Source: Lachnospiraceae bacterium (GTDB lineage: Bacteria; Bacillota; Clostridia; Lachnospirales; Lachnospiraceae). Taken from it: a stretch of 64,000 nt of DNA. Positions 42,358-51,354 of the stretch are shown in pieces. Each line of letters opens with the position of its first letter. Within the stretch, counting starts at the first letter, position 1. Under the pieces are notes generated by a model, which worked only from the letters and a program-made list of their open reading frames with translations, did not search any database and was not told the origin of the DNA. A program made the translations under genes and the position numbers. The stretch is from contig AP025576.1 of the NCBI GenBank assembly GCA_022845955.1, positions 868,001 through 932,000 on the forward strand, read 5' to 3'.

Positions 42358-43274
42358 TCCTGTCCGGGCTGCAGCAAGCGTTCCGCAAAACGCAGGGGAA
42401 GCTGTCCGGCCGTCCGGCGGAGGGCATATACGGAATCCAGGAGGGAATCCGTCTGTACCAGCTCCGGTGCTGTACAGGTGATAAGCCCTGCACACAGCTG
42501 CAGGGAAAGCGGTTTTTCTCCAAATAGGATAGGAACGGAAGGGGCGCTGCGGATTACCGCAAGCACCTTTTCTTTTATCGCTTCATGGGATCCATTCCCA
42601 GCGGCGAATAAAAAAGAATCTTCATCATAAATAGCCAGGAATGCTCCTTCGTCATCGCAGGGAAGCTGCTGCCGGATGGAATCGGCGGCAGCGCGCAGGA
42701 TCCCGTCGCAGGCGAGACAGCCGGCCTTCATACGTATTTCTTCCAGGCCGTTAATCCCGATAAGGGCCAGATGGAAGGTGTAGGGCTGGCTGGCGGCATT
42801 CATAGCCATATGGAGCAGATGCTCTTCAATATAATGGGGCTGATAAGCCAGGGTGACGGGATCCGTCACCATCTTGTGGTTCAGCAGATGGATTCCTTCT
42901 TCGATTTCCTCCGGGGTCTCCCTGCCGTCCAGGATAAAGGCCGAGATATCGGTTCCCATTTCCAGAATCAGTTTTGTGTTCTCCAGGAGGACATATCTGC
43001 AGATTATTTGAAATACCCGGTTTCCCACACACTCAAATTTAGTACAGGCCTGCCCGGAGCGCAGCGTACGGGCGGAAATACAGTTTGCGCACTGGTGTTT
43101 CCGGTTCCACACCTGATAACAGGGGGCTTCAGGGGAAAAAACCAGACGCCCGTCTTGCCGGACAACGTTCACCACCCGGCAGGCTACCGGATCCACAAGA
43201 CGCACGATAGGAAAGGTGTTCTCTAAAACAGACATTTCATTCTGTAATTCCGAAAAAGTATATTCATATTTCAT
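42354..43274 (-). CDS. Degenerate GGDEF-type protein with Cys-rich sensor
   Basis: A 306-residue cytoplasmic protein starting at the ATG whose complement is 43272-43274 (MKYEYTFSEL); the open frame extends further upstream without family-like sequence. Residues ~25-110 form a PAS-like sensor with the cysteine pattern CYQVWNRKHQCANCISART...CTKFEC. Residues ~165-290 have the GGDEF fold, but the active-site loop reads YDEDSF, so it is likely catalytically dead or only nucleotide-binding. It could sense redox or metal and act on the c-di-GMP protein encoded divergently at 43530. Function inferred. Confidence 0.7.
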   Translation of the reverse strand: MKYEYTFSELQNEMSVLENTFPIVRLVDPVACRVVNVVRQDGRLVFSPEAPCYQVWNRKHQCANCISARTLRSGQACTKFECVGNRVFQIICRYVLLENTKLILEMGTDISAFILDGRETPEEIEEGIHLLNHKMVTDPVTLAYQPHYIEEHLLHMAMNAASQPYTFHLALIGINGLEEIRMKAGCLACDGILRAAADSIRQQLPCDDEGAFLAIYDEDSFLFAAGNGSHEAIKEKVLAVIRSAPSVPILFGEKPLSLQLCAGLITCTAPELVQTDSLLDSVYALRRTAGQLPLRFAERLLQPGQD

Positions 43275-43449
43275 ATGAAAGCAGCCCCTTTCCCATAAAA
43301 GCAGGTTTATCTTACGAAGAATAACACTATAAATTCCAGAGTAGCATATTTTGTAATAAATGGCAATCCGTTGAGAGTTACCAAATAGAGATTGTGTAAC
43401 TTTTTTGCAACAGTTCAGACGGTTCAACCCTTCGGCGGATTGGAAAGAG

Positions 43450-43478
43450 TTGACATACCTGCTGAGTATTTGTAATAT
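43450..43478 (+). promoter_or_regulatory. Promoter of EAL-domain operon
   Basis: TTGACA (43450-43455), 17 bp, TAATAT (43473-43478), about 45 bp before the 43530 start. Good spacing and -35 box. Confidence 0.7.
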
Positions 43479-43529
43479 GAAGGTAATGCCTAAGATTGTT
43501 GATGCATACGGAAAGTATAGGGAATAAGA

Positions 43530-45230
43530 ATGGAAAATAAAGTCCTGCTGTCCACTATGGATAATAAACAGATAACGGAAGTGTTTCAGGCACTGAACCA
43601 GACAAGTGATGATTATTTTTACATCCTGGATTTTGTGGAGGACAGCTGTACCATATGCAGCAGGGCACTGCAGCGGTTCCATTTGTCCACGGATTGTATC
43701 TGTCCGGCCTCCCTTGGACTGCAGGAAGTGGTGGTGAAGGAGGATTTCCCTGTGCTGCGCAAAGAGCTGGAGCTGCTGCAGACCGGGAAGAAGAATTTCC
43801 ACGATATGGAATACCGGTGGTACGGCCGTGATATGGAGGAGGTCTGGATCCACTGCAGGGGAACCATAGTTTATGGAAAAGAGGGAAATATCCGGCTGCT
43901 TGTGGGAAGTGTGGCGGAATCGGGCAAAGGGGAAAAAAGAGACCGTCTTACGGGCCTGTATGAAGAAAGCCGGCTCGCCCTGGATGCGGAACGAATGCTT
44001 CTGAAGGAAGAAGGAAACGGCTTTCTGATGCTGATAGGCGTGGATGATTTCAGGGAAATTAATGAAAAATACGGAATAGAGACAGGAAATGCGCTGCTGA
44101 AGGAGCTGGCGTCCATCATACGGGAATGCATGGAACCGGGAATGATGCTGTACCGTTTGGTAGCCGATGAGTTCGTGCTTTTCTGCCAGACTGACACGAC
44201 CTCAGATAAGGTGCGGGCGTTGTTTGAAAAGATAAGGAAGAATATTTTCCGCCATATTGAAGAAGAGGATTACCGGAATTTTTATACCGTTTCTGCCGGA
44301 CTCCTGGAAGCGCCCTATCCCTCCGGAACCTATGGGGAACTGGTGAAATATCTGGAGTTTGCCATGAGCGAAGCGAAACGCCGGGGAAAAAACGGTCTGG
44401 TGGAATTCAGCAAAAATGATTATGACGCCTACGTGAATAAGCTGGAAATCAAAGAAGAGCTTCGCAAGGCGATTTTTAATAAGTATGAAGGCTTTACCCT
44501 TTATTATCAGCCCATTGTGGATGCCAACAGCTATGAAATCAAAGGGGCTGAGGCCCTTTTGCGCTGGAACAGCAGCAAATACGGCGCCATGTCGCCGGGG
44601 GTGTTCATTCCCGTCATGGAGGACAGCGGCCTGATTATACCCATGGGATCCCATGTCATGAAAGAAGCGGTGGAATGCTGCTGCAGGCTGAAGAAGCATA
44701 TCCCTTCCTTCCATATGAATATCAACCTGTCCTATGTACAGCTGAAAAAGACGGACGTGCTTCAGGAACTCCGGACACATCTGGGAATGCTGGAGGTATG
44801 CCCGGAGAATATCATGCTGGAAATTACCGAGAGCGGTTATATCGAAACGGATCTGGCTTTCCGGATGGCTATGGAGGATATCCGGGGACAGAAAATGAAG
44901 CTGGCGATTGATGATTTCGGCACGGGTTATTCGAACCTGCGTTACCTGAAGGATCTGCGGGCGGATATGATTAAAATAGACCGTTCCTTCGGGGTCAGGG
45001 CGATGGAAAGCAATTACGATTACACGCTGCTTGGGCATATCATAGAAATGGCCCACAGCATCGGCCTGGGTGTCTGCCTGGAAGGGGTGGAAACGGAGGA
45101 GGAGCTGGTAAAGCTCCAGAAGCTTGGTCCGGATTTCATACAGGGCTATCTGTTCGGCAGGCCTGTTCCGGAAAAGGAGTTTGTGGAAAAATACCTGGAA
45201 GCAGGAAGAAATACCGTGATGGAGAATTAA
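43530..45230 (+). CDS. PAS-GGDEF-EAL cyclic-di-GMP phosphodiesterase
   Basis: A 566-residue protein with a PAS-like N terminus (~20-130), a GGDEF-like domain whose signature is VADEF (211-215) and so probably not a cyclase, and a C-terminal EAL domain from ~310. EAL residues are intact: KGAEALLRW (E341), NINLSYVQL, ITESGYIE, DDFGTGYSNL and KIDRSFG. It should hydrolyse c-di-GMP, perhaps with GTP-binding control by the degenerate GGDEF. It ends one base before a large membrane-protein gene, so the two may share a surface- or exopolysaccharide-related role. Confidence 0.9.
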   Translation: MENKVLLSTMDNKQITEVFQALNQTSDDYFYILDFVEDSCTICSRALQRFHLSTDCICPASLGLQEVVVKEDFPVLRKELELLQTGKKNFHDMEYRWYGRDMEEVWIHCRGTIVYGKEGNIRLLVGSVAESGKGEKRDRLTGLYEESRLALDAERMLLKEEGNGFLMLIGVDDFREINEKYGIETGNALLKELASIIRECMEPGMMLYRLVADEFVLFCQTDTTSDKVRALFEKIRKNIFRHIEEEDYRNFYTVSAGLLEAPYPSGTYGELVKYLEFAMSEAKRRGKNGLVEFSKNDYDAYVNKLEIKEELRKAIFNKYEGFTLYYQPIVDANSYEIKGAEALLRWNSSKYGAMSPGVFIPVMEDSGLIIPMGSHVMKEAVECCCRLKKHIPSFHMNINLSYVQLKKTDVLQELRTHLGMLEVCPENIMLEITESGYIETDLAFRMAMEDIRGQKMKLAIDDFGTGYSNLRYLKDLRADMIKIDRSFGVRAMESNYDYTLLGHIIEMAHSIGLGVCLEGVETEEELVKLQKLGPDFIQGYLFGRPVPEKEFVEKYLEAGRNTVMEN

Positions 45231-45231
45231 G

Positions 45232-47019
45232 ATGAAGAAAATCTGCAGGACTTTGACAGAAAAATGGTATTGGCTGTTGTTTGCGGCCGTGATACTGGGA
45301 GAGGCGGCCGTATTCCTTTTTTTCGGGGAAGGAAGCTATATTGCCACCCACGATAATCTGGATCTGTTTATGGGACATTTCCAGGCAATGAAATACGCGG
45401 ATGCTTTTTTTGCCCATGATGTGACAGTGCCTGTCCTGGGGGGGATTTCACGGGATTATCTTAGCTCTGAGTTTTCCCTGTATAACATTCTTTTCTGGCT
45501 CTTTCCCCCGTTTGCCGCGTATATGTGCGGGTATTTCCTGAAGATTCTGATTGCCGCTGGTTCCGTGATGCTGCTGGCGAAGGATATCTATCGGGATGCG
45601 TACAGAAAGTATGAACCGGCGGCGGTGATTATCGGCTTGATTTATGGACTTTTGCCTTTATTCCCGGCCTATGGGATTGCATTTGCGTCCATTCCCCTTG
45701 CGATACTCCTGCTTCGCCGGATTTACAGAGGGCAGAGCAGGTGGGATTATCTGTTCCTTTTCCTGTATCCGCTGCTTTCTTATTTTTCCTACTTTGGTTT
45801 CTTTATCCTTGCCTATCTGGTACTGGCTGTTATTATCCTTGCGGTGAGAGATTACCGGAAGCTGAAAAAAGGAGCCGGTTCGGCCAGTCTGAAGCAGGCG
45901 GTGAGCTGGAGACTTGTAACAGCCCTGTTTCTTCTGGCGGCGGGTTACATCTTGTTTGAGTACAGGCTGTTTGGGGAAATGCTGTTTTCCGATGTGGTTA
46001 CCATGCGTTCCACTATGGCGGATGATAATTTTACCGCCGGCCAAATTGCGGCAACCATATGGGATGTTTTTTATCAGGCCATCTTCCACGCCCAGCCTTC
46101 CCATACGAAATTTGTCCTTCCCCTGTGCCTGCTGTTCCTTGGATTCCGCGTGATCGGTTTCCTCCGGGAGAAGAAGCCGGGCAGGATTCTCACGGACAGC
46201 TTCTGCCTGGTGATATATTTTATTATAGGGAACTGCCTGATCTACGGCTTTTATTACTGGGGCGGGTTCCGGGGGCTGTTTGAGACGCTGGTTCCGCCGC
46301 TTAAGGGGTTCCAGTTTAACCGGACCGTGTTTTTTAACCCGTTCCTCTGGTATGCGGCCCTGTTTTTTATCATCAAGTATCTGTATGATAAACGTAAAAA
46401 ATGGCTGGGCAACCTGATCGCCTTTATCGCGCTGGCGGTGGTGGTCCTCACACCTGCGGTTTATAACGATTTTTATGATACCTGTTATTACAATGCATAC
46501 CGGCTGATTAAGCAGGTGCCGGTGGAGACCCTGAATTACAGGGAATTTTATTCGGAAAAGCTGTTTGAACAAATAAAGACCGATATCGGTTATAACGGGG
46601 AATACAGCGCCGCCTACGGAATGCATCCGGCTGTGCTTTCCTATAACGGTATCGCTACGCTGGACGGCTATCTGGGCTTTTATCCCCAGGAATATAAAGA
46701 CAGCTTCGGTGCCATGATCACACCCGCCACGGAGCGTGTGGAGGAATGGGACATCTATTTCTGGGACTGGGGAGCCAGGGCCTATCTGTTTTCCGGATCC
46801 GGGGAGAATACCTGGAACGCGGTAAGGACGATGAATGTGGCGGATGACAGGCTTTATATTGACGGGGACATGTTCCGCAGCCTGGGAGGAAAATATCTGT
46901 TTTCCCGAATTAAAATCAGCAATGAAAAGGAACTGGGATTCACGCTGAAGGGGACCTATACCCAGGAAGAATCCCCCTATACCATATATGTATATGAAAC
47001 CGGAGTAACTGCCGGCTGA
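45232..47019 (+). CDS. Large polytopic membrane protein (DUF6044/YfhO-like)
   Basis: A 595-residue protein with about ten to twelve hydrophobic helices in the first ~420 residues and a hydrophilic C-terminal domain. An acidic motif THDNLD follows helix 1, as in GT-C-type glycosyltransferases where an Asp in the first outer loop is catalytic. It resembles the uncharacterised DUF6044/YfhO-like group, but I cannot fix the family from memory alone. It starts one base after the EAL gene stop, so it is co-translated. Possibly transfers lipid-linked sugars outside the membrane; inference. Confidence 0.6.
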   Translation: MKKICRTLTEKWYWLLFAAVILGEAAVFLFFGEGSYIATHDNLDLFMGHFQAMKYADAFFAHDVTVPVLGGISRDYLSSEFSLYNILFWLFPPFAAYMCGYFLKILIAAGSVMLLAKDIYRDAYRKYEPAAVIIGLIYGLLPLFPAYGIAFASIPLAILLLRRIYRGQSRWDYLFLFLYPLLSYFSYFGFFILAYLVLAVIILAVRDYRKLKKGAGSASLKQAVSWRLVTALFLLAAGYILFEYRLFGEMLFSDVVTMRSTMADDNFTAGQIAATIWDVFYQAIFHAQPSHTKFVLPLCLLFLGFRVIGFLREKKPGRILTDSFCLVIYFIIGNCLIYGFYYWGGFRGLFETLVPPLKGFQFNRTVFFNPFLWYAALFFIIKYLYDKRKKWLGNLIAFIALAVVVLTPAVYNDFYDTCYYNAYRLIKQVPVETLNYREFYSEKLFEQIKTDIGYNGEYSAAYGMHPAVLSYNGIATLDGYLGFYPQEYKDSFGAMITPATERVEEWDIYFWDWGARAYLFSGSGENTWNAVRTMNVADDRLYIDGDMFRSLGGKYLFSRIKISNEKELGFTLKGTYTQEESPYTIYVYETGVTAG

Positions 47020-47065
47020 ATGTTATGGTGACGGTCGGCAAGCCGTATAAAGGTAAACGTCCGGT

Positions 47066-47094
47066 TTGACAAGAAAGTCCGGGGATGATATGAT
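47066..47094 (+). promoter_or_regulatory. Strong promoter of radical SAM gene
   Basis: TTGACA (47066-47071), 17 bp, TATGAT (47089-47094). It would give a long leader of about 175 nt before 47278, containing a CCGTAC/GTACGG stem near 47177-47210. Confidence 0.7.
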
Positions 47095-47277
47095 GGTAAA
47101 GGCCTGCGGCAGGCATGGATTGTGCCGTATGCGGGATACTTTGCATAAACGTTCCAAACGGCAGTCCGGCAGCTGTGCCGTACTGCGATGATGGATAAAT
47201 CCGTACGGTGTACGTAACGGTTCAGACGTATCGGGACTGTTCGAGGTGTACTGAATAAGAGAAGGAGACAATATAAC

Positions 47278-48231
47278 ATGCCAATCAGAATCCATAATTT
47301 CGCCGGTAAATTCGGCTGGAATATGAGAAAATACTTTCCCAAGCTGTCCAGTGAAGGGTATCTTACCTTCCAGTTCATGACCCGGGGAAAATCCCAGAAG
47401 GACTATATTGAATATTTTATGGGCAGTGATCCCGTGCCCCATCCCAATGTGGTAAACCTGGAAACGATCAACCGCTGCAACAGCACCTGCGAGTTCTGTA
47501 CGGCCAATAAGAATGCGGAAAAACGTCCCTATGCCAGAATGGAAGAGAGCCTGTATTACAGCATTATCGATCAGCTCAGGGACTGGGGATACAAGGGGCA
47601 TCTGACCTTGTACGGGAACAATGAGCCGTGGCTGGATACCCGGATTGTGGAATTCCATAAATATGCCAGGGAACAGCTGCCGGAGAGCTTTATCTTTATG
47701 TCCACCAACGGACTGCTTCTGGATGTGGACAAGGTGAAGGAAATCGTTCCGTATGTCAATCAGCTTATTATCAACAACTACTGCCTTGACATGAAGCTGC
47801 ATGATAATGTCAGGGTGATTTATGAATATGTAAAGGCCCATCCGGAAGAATTTAAGGATGTGGATATCCTGATTCAGATGCGTTACCTGAAGGAGGTCCT
47901 GACCAACCGTGCCGGCAGCGCGCCCAATAAGGCCGCTACGGAAAAGGTAATCAAGGAAACTTGTCTGATGCCCTATACCGATATGTGGATCACTCCCGGC
48001 GGAAAGCTGGGTATCTGCTGCTGTGATAATTTTGAAGTGACGGATGTGGGCGATTTGACAACAATGCCCTTAAAGGATGCCTGGAACAGCCCGGCCTATC
48101 AGAAGCTGAGAAATGCGGTTAAGGACGGAAGGCAGAACTATCCCTTCTGTAAGCACTGTGATTTTATTGATGCGGGGCTTCGTATGGAAATCGTGAACGA
48201 TGTCCTGAAAAAGCGGAAAAAAGGCAGTTGA
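47278..48231 (+). CDS. Radical SAM/SPASM domain protein
   Basis: A 317-residue radical SAM enzyme. The 4Fe-4S motif is CNSTCEFC (CxxxCxxC) near residue 65, followed by the beta-strand LTLYGNNEPWLD in place of the usual GGE. The C-terminal SPASM-type region has CLMPY...GICCCDNFE and a final FCKHCDF, supplying auxiliary-cluster cysteines. No short precursor peptide was recognised beside it. SPASM enzymes modify peptides, proteins, carbohydrates or nucleotides; the sugar-related neighbours make a glycan role possible. Function unknown. AGAAGGAG precedes the ATG. Confidence 0.88.
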   Translation: MPIRIHNFAGKFGWNMRKYFPKLSSEGYLTFQFMTRGKSQKDYIEYFMGSDPVPHPNVVNLETINRCNSTCEFCTANKNAEKRPYARMEESLYYSIIDQLRDWGYKGHLTLYGNNEPWLDTRIVEFHKYAREQLPESFIFMSTNGLLLDVDKVKEIVPYVNQLIINNYCLDMKLHDNVRVIYEYVKAHPEEFKDVDILIQMRYLKEVLTNRAGSAPNKAATEKVIKETCLMPYTDMWITPGGKLGICCCDNFEVTDVGDLTTMPLKDAWNSPAYQKLRNAVKDGRQNYPFCKHCDFIDAGLRMEIVNDVLKKRKKGS

Positions 48232-48265
48232 GGCAGCAAATTAAGCATAACCTGTGATGCAGATA

Positions 48266-48316
48266 AAAAGATTCCGGCTATAAACGGATACCATTCGTTT
48301 ATGGCCGGAATCTTTT
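48266..48316. terminator. Bidirectional terminator
   Basis: AAAAGATTCCGGCTATAAACG pairs with CGTTTATGGCCGGAATCTTTT around a 9-nt loop. It has A-run and T-run ends, sits between convergent genes, and can serve both the radical SAM gene and the minus-strand FAD gene. Confidence 0.9.
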
Positions 48317-48324
48317 GTTATGCA

Positions 48325-49947
48325 TTAATTCTGTTCCGCTGTGGATTCCAGATATTCCTTATCCGTATTGACATTCCAGATATTGCTTCTGTCCTGCACG
48401 CCGTGCAGGATATTATGGACGGTTTCAAAAGAGGTAACCATGGAATGGTCGATGTTGTTATAACGGTGCTGGCCGTTACGGCCGACACAGTAAAGGTTAT
48501 CGATGGTATCCAGGTAATCCCGGAGGCGGTCAATATCCTTGTAGGTATCAAAATAAGCAGGGTACGCCTTTTTGACCTTCTCCATATGGGTGTCGATTAC
48601 CTGGGAGGTATTGTCAATCAGGCCCATTTTTACCATTTCTTTTACGGCAAAATCGGAAAATTCCTTTTCCGTCATCCGCCACAGGGAGTCCCCTTCGTCA
48701 CAGAAATATTCCAGGCCCACCCAGACCGTGTTTTCCAAATCCTTTACCATATAGGGAGACCAGTTGTTATAAATCTGGAAACGGCCCATCTGAACCGTTC
48801 TGTCATGTACATAAATCCAATCGTCAGGAACGATGTTGGCAATCGTTTTTATCTTTGTCTTATTCACCAGATTCAGTCTGGGAACCAGGACGCCAAGAGT
48901 CATATAATCCCTGTAGGGAAGGCCGGAAGCGATAGCAGCTTCTTTGGCCGGCACATCGTTCATGCCTCCCACAAGATCCTTGATTGGCATGGAGGAAATA
49001 AAGATATCCCCCTCCATGGTGTGTTCTTTTCCTTCCTTAATATAAGTAAGGGAGGTGATATGGTTGTCAGCATCCTTGTGCAGCCTGGTAACACGGCAGC
49101 CGCGGAGTATCTGCCCGCCGTTTTTAATAATTTCCTCGCCGGTTACATCCCACAGCTCACCCGGCCCCAGCTTGGGATAACTGAATTCTTCAATCAGCGA
49201 GGTTTCCACATGGCCCTTTTTCCCGCCGGGAAGGAGTTTCTTGAACATATCCATGACTATCGCCATGACGGAAAGGCCCTTGGCACGCTGCGCCCCCCAG
49301 TCAGGTGCGATTTCTTTGGGGCTGCGCCCCCACAGATTTTCCGTATATTTTTCAAAAAACATGGAATAAAGCTTCCTGCCGAACCGGTTGATATAAAAAT
49401 CCTCCAGGGAATTTTCCTGCCTTTTATGAAGCACCGAAGCCAGATAGCTGAAACCGGCCTGGAGGGTGGTCAGAAAGCCCATATTTTTAAACGTTTCCCA
49501 TTTCAGGGAAATCGGGTAATCAAAAAACTTCTTTTCAAAATAGATACGCGATACCCGGTTCCTGGTGAGCATCACCCGATCCGTTTTCTCCGGATCCGGC
49601 CCTCCTGCGGCAAGGGGAGGCGTCCGCTTCAGAATAATATCATCATAGGCAGGGGCGCCCTGGGGAGGAAGCATTGCATGCCACCAGGCGTTTACCTTGG
49701 GATCCTTGGAAAAGAAACGATGGCCGCCCATATCCATACGGTTGCCATTATAGTTCACTGTTTTGGAAATCCCTCCCAGTAAATCACTTTCCTCAAAAAC
49801 AATGACCTCGATTTCCTCCGGGGGATTTTCTGCCTGAACATAAGGATGGTCCGCAGAGCGTGACATCCGTTGTTTGCTGCCCTTTAATAATTCATAGGCT
49901 GCGGTCAAACCTGCAGGACCGCCGCCTATAATCAAAGCTTTCTTCAT
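48325..49947 (-). CDS. FAD/NAD(P)-dependent oxidoreductase (HemY/Glf-like)
   Basis: A 540-residue flavoprotein with N-terminal dinucleotide motif [18 protein letters not shown], a second FAD segment [13 protein letters not shown] and [12 protein letters not shown], as in amine-oxidase, protoporphyrinogen-oxidase and UDP-galactopyranose-mutase-like proteins. The C terminus carries the FAD-contact stretch [17 protein letters not shown]. The start at 49947 places [10 protein letters not shown] first; an in-frame ATG at 49977 adds ten residues. Homologues often lie in polysaccharide clusters. Exact reaction unknown. Confidence 0.85.
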   Translation of the reverse strand: MKKALIIGGGPAGLTAAYELLKGSKQRMSRSADHPYVQAENPPEEIEVIVFEESDLLGGISKTVNYNGNRMDMGGHRFFSKDPKVNAWWHAMLPPQGAPAYDDIILKRTPPLAAGGPDPEKTDRVMLTRNRVSRIYFEKKFFDYPISLKWETFKNMGFLTTLQAGFSYLASVLHKRQENSLEDFYINRFGRKLYSMFFEKYTENLWGRSPKEIAPDWGAQRAKGLSVMAIVMDMFKKLLPGGKKGHVETSLIEEFSYPKLGPGELWDVTGEEIIKNGGQILRGCRVTRLHKDADNHITSLTYIKEGKEHTMEGDIFISSMPIKDLVGGMNDVPAKEAAIASGLPYRDYMTLGVLVPRLNLVNKTKIKTIANIVPDDWIYVHDRTVQMGRFQIYNNWSPYMVKDLENTVWVGLEYFCDEGDSLWRMTEKEFSDFAVKEMVKMGLIDNTSQVIDTHMEKVKKAYPAYFDTYKDIDRLRDYLDTIDNLYCVGRNGQHRYNNIDHSMVTSFETVHNILHGVQDRSNIWNVNTDKEYLESTAEQN

Positions 49948-50082
49948 ATGAATAAGGTTCCTTTCTATGGTACGCATAAAATTTGCGTGCCTGTTTCAGG
50001 TAGTCATTGTTTTTATCTTAACATATTCTAAGTACTAATTCAAATAGGAATACATTGGGGATGCAGATAAAAAAGTTTGGCG

Positions 50083-50355
50083 TCACCCGCCCCAGCTTCC
50101 CTGTGCGGGCTGGGTTTCTTTTCCTGCCAGGTAATCCATGCTGCAGCCGAATGCGGCGGAAATTTTCAGAATGCTTTTTAAGGATGGATTTGCTGTTTTG
50201 CCGTTTGCTATTTTTTTGATCGTTTCATAGGGGACGCCGGATTTATCCGACAGGATCTTCAGGGACCAGTTGTGGCTGGAAAGCTGGGTGGATATCCGGC
50301 TCATTAATATTTCCGCCATATCGGGGTTATAGGTTTCCGTATCATAGTAATCCAT
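50083..50355 (-). CDS. Small XRE-family helix-turn-helix regulator
   Basis: A 90-residue protein whose centre (ISTQLSSHNWSLKILSDKSG, then VPYETIKKIANGKTANPSLKSILKISAAFGCSMDYLAG) is an XRE-type HTH domain. The start at 50355 (MDYYDTET) has GGAGGAAG directly upstream; an open frame to 50421 lacks a site. No sensor or enzyme domain is present. It is transcribed divergently from the Spo0A-C gene at 50605, with paired direct repeats between them that it may bind. Confidence 0.82.
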   Translation of the reverse strand: MDYYDTETYNPDMAEILMSRISTQLSSHNWSLKILSDKSGVPYETIKKIANGKTANPSLKSILKISAAFGCSMDYLAGKETQPAQGSWGG

Positions 50356-50457
50356 TTTTCTTCCTCCGTGAATATGCATTTTTGGGGAAATGCAGTCCTT
50401 CGTAGATAAGAAAGTCAGCATTTTATCGTTATTGCAATCATCTTTTTATTCCGGCAT

Positions 50458-50509
50458 GTGCCATAAAAGACACGCTAAGAATAAAATTTTTCTAAAATTG
50501 TGCCATAAA
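50458..50509. promoter_or_regulatory. Paired GTGCCATAAA direct repeats
   Basis: GTGCCATAAA occurs at 50458-50467 and 50500-50509, 42 bp (four helical turns) apart on one face of the DNA, just upstream of the 50515 -35 box and between divergent regulator genes. Candidate operator for the XRE protein or Spo0A-C protein. Confidence 0.4.
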
Positions 50510-50514
50510 TTACC

Positions 50515-50542
50515 TTTACAAATAAAAATAATCTGATAAAAT
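50515..50542 (+). promoter_or_regulatory. Promoter of Spo0A-C gene
   Basis: TTTACA (50515-50520), 16 bp, TAAAAT (50537-50542), in an AT-rich gap, about 60 bp before the ATG. Confidence 0.6.
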
Positions 50543-50604
50543 AGAGTGGTAACTGTTAATTGTTAATACAATTTTGTGGGGAATGATACGAGAGGAGAGA
50601 GCAT

Positions 50605-51096
50605 ATGAGTTGTATGTGGGTATCGGTGGCTGACTGTAATCAGTCGCACATTTTTCAACTTACCCAATTACTGAGACAGGACAAGGATCTTCAAATCATT
50701 TTATCTTATGGAGATCCACATACGGACAATCGGGGGAATTGTTCATCACAAATACGTATTGAACGTTTGCTTTCCAGAATCGGAATACCGTCCCATCTGA
50801 AAGGCTATCAATATCTGAAAACGGCTCTTGCGATCTGCATGGAGGATATGGAAGAGTTGGACGGTATTACGAAGAAGCTGTATCCTGCGGTTGCAAGAAA
50901 GCATAAGACAACGGGAGAAACCGTGGAGCATGCCGTCAGACATGCTATTGAGTCTGCCTGGAAACGGGGAAATCAAAAGGAGCAGAAAAGTCTGTTCGGC
51001 TATTGCCAGTCAGAAGGCAAAAGACCTACCAATTCGGAATTCATTGCGAGAATGGCAGATTTTCTTCTGCATGACACCACATCCTTTCTTTCTTAA
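50605..51096 (+). CDS. Stand-alone Spo0A C-terminal DNA-binding domain protein
   Basis: A 163-residue protein whose residues ~48-160 match the Spo0A effector domain: RIERLLSRIGIPSHLKGYQY, LYPAVARKHKTTGETVEHAV and RHAIESAWKRGN, which in Spo0A form the helices that bind the 0A box (TGTCGAA type). The first ~45 residues (SCMWVSVADCNQSH...) are far too short for a receiver domain and carry no DD or phospho-Asp motif. It could compete for or modulate Spo0A sites without phosphorelay control, or sense something through the short N terminus. GAGAGGAGAG precedes the ATG. Confidence 0.85.
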   Translation: MSCMWVSVADCNQSHIFQLTQLLRQDKDLQIILSYGDPHTDNRGNCSSQIRIERLLSRIGIPSHLKGYQYLKTALAICMEDMEELDGITKKLYPAVARKHKTTGETVEHAVRHAIESAWKRGNQKEQKSLFGYCQSEGKRPTNSEFIARMADFLLHDTTSFLS

Positions 51097-51162
51097 TAAA
51101 GGAAGAGGTGGAGGATGGATGGGTGCAAAAAAGGAGATTATCTGGGATATAGAAAAAGAACG

Positions 51163-51198
51163 AAAAGGCGTCAGGAATCGGCAACCAGACGCTTTTTT
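51163..51198 (+). terminator. Terminator after Spo0A-C gene
   Basis: AAAAGGCGTC and GACGCTTTTTTT flank a 15-nt loop, 67 bp after the stop, before the V-ATPase promoter. Confidence 0.65.
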
Positions 51199-51281
51199 TA
51201 TTGCTAAGAAATATGAAAATGAACATTGTTTATTTGGCAGTTATGCATATTGTGGTTTGATTTTCCCGGTGGTATACTAAA

Positions 51282-51310
51282 TTGACATGGGCAATATGAC
51301 AAGCAATAAT
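51282..51310 (+). promoter_or_regulatory. Promoter of V-type ATPase operon
   Basis: Consensus TTGACA (51282-51287), 17 bp, AATAAT (51305-51310), 45 bp before the first subunit gene. No other clear promoter was seen in the following nine genes. Confidence 0.75.
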
Positions 51311-51354
51311 TAATTGATAGGGCATATTGACGATAGGAAGGCAGGAGGTAAGAT

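Noticed and set aside
48301..49782. 493-codon plus-strand open frame
   Set aside because: It is antisense to the clear FAD oxidoreductase on the minus strand and lacks family motifs.
51115..51207. 30-codon basic ORF after the Spo0A-C gene with a purine-rich site
   Set aside because: Its second half is the terminator hairpin, so coding is unlikely; no similarity recognised.
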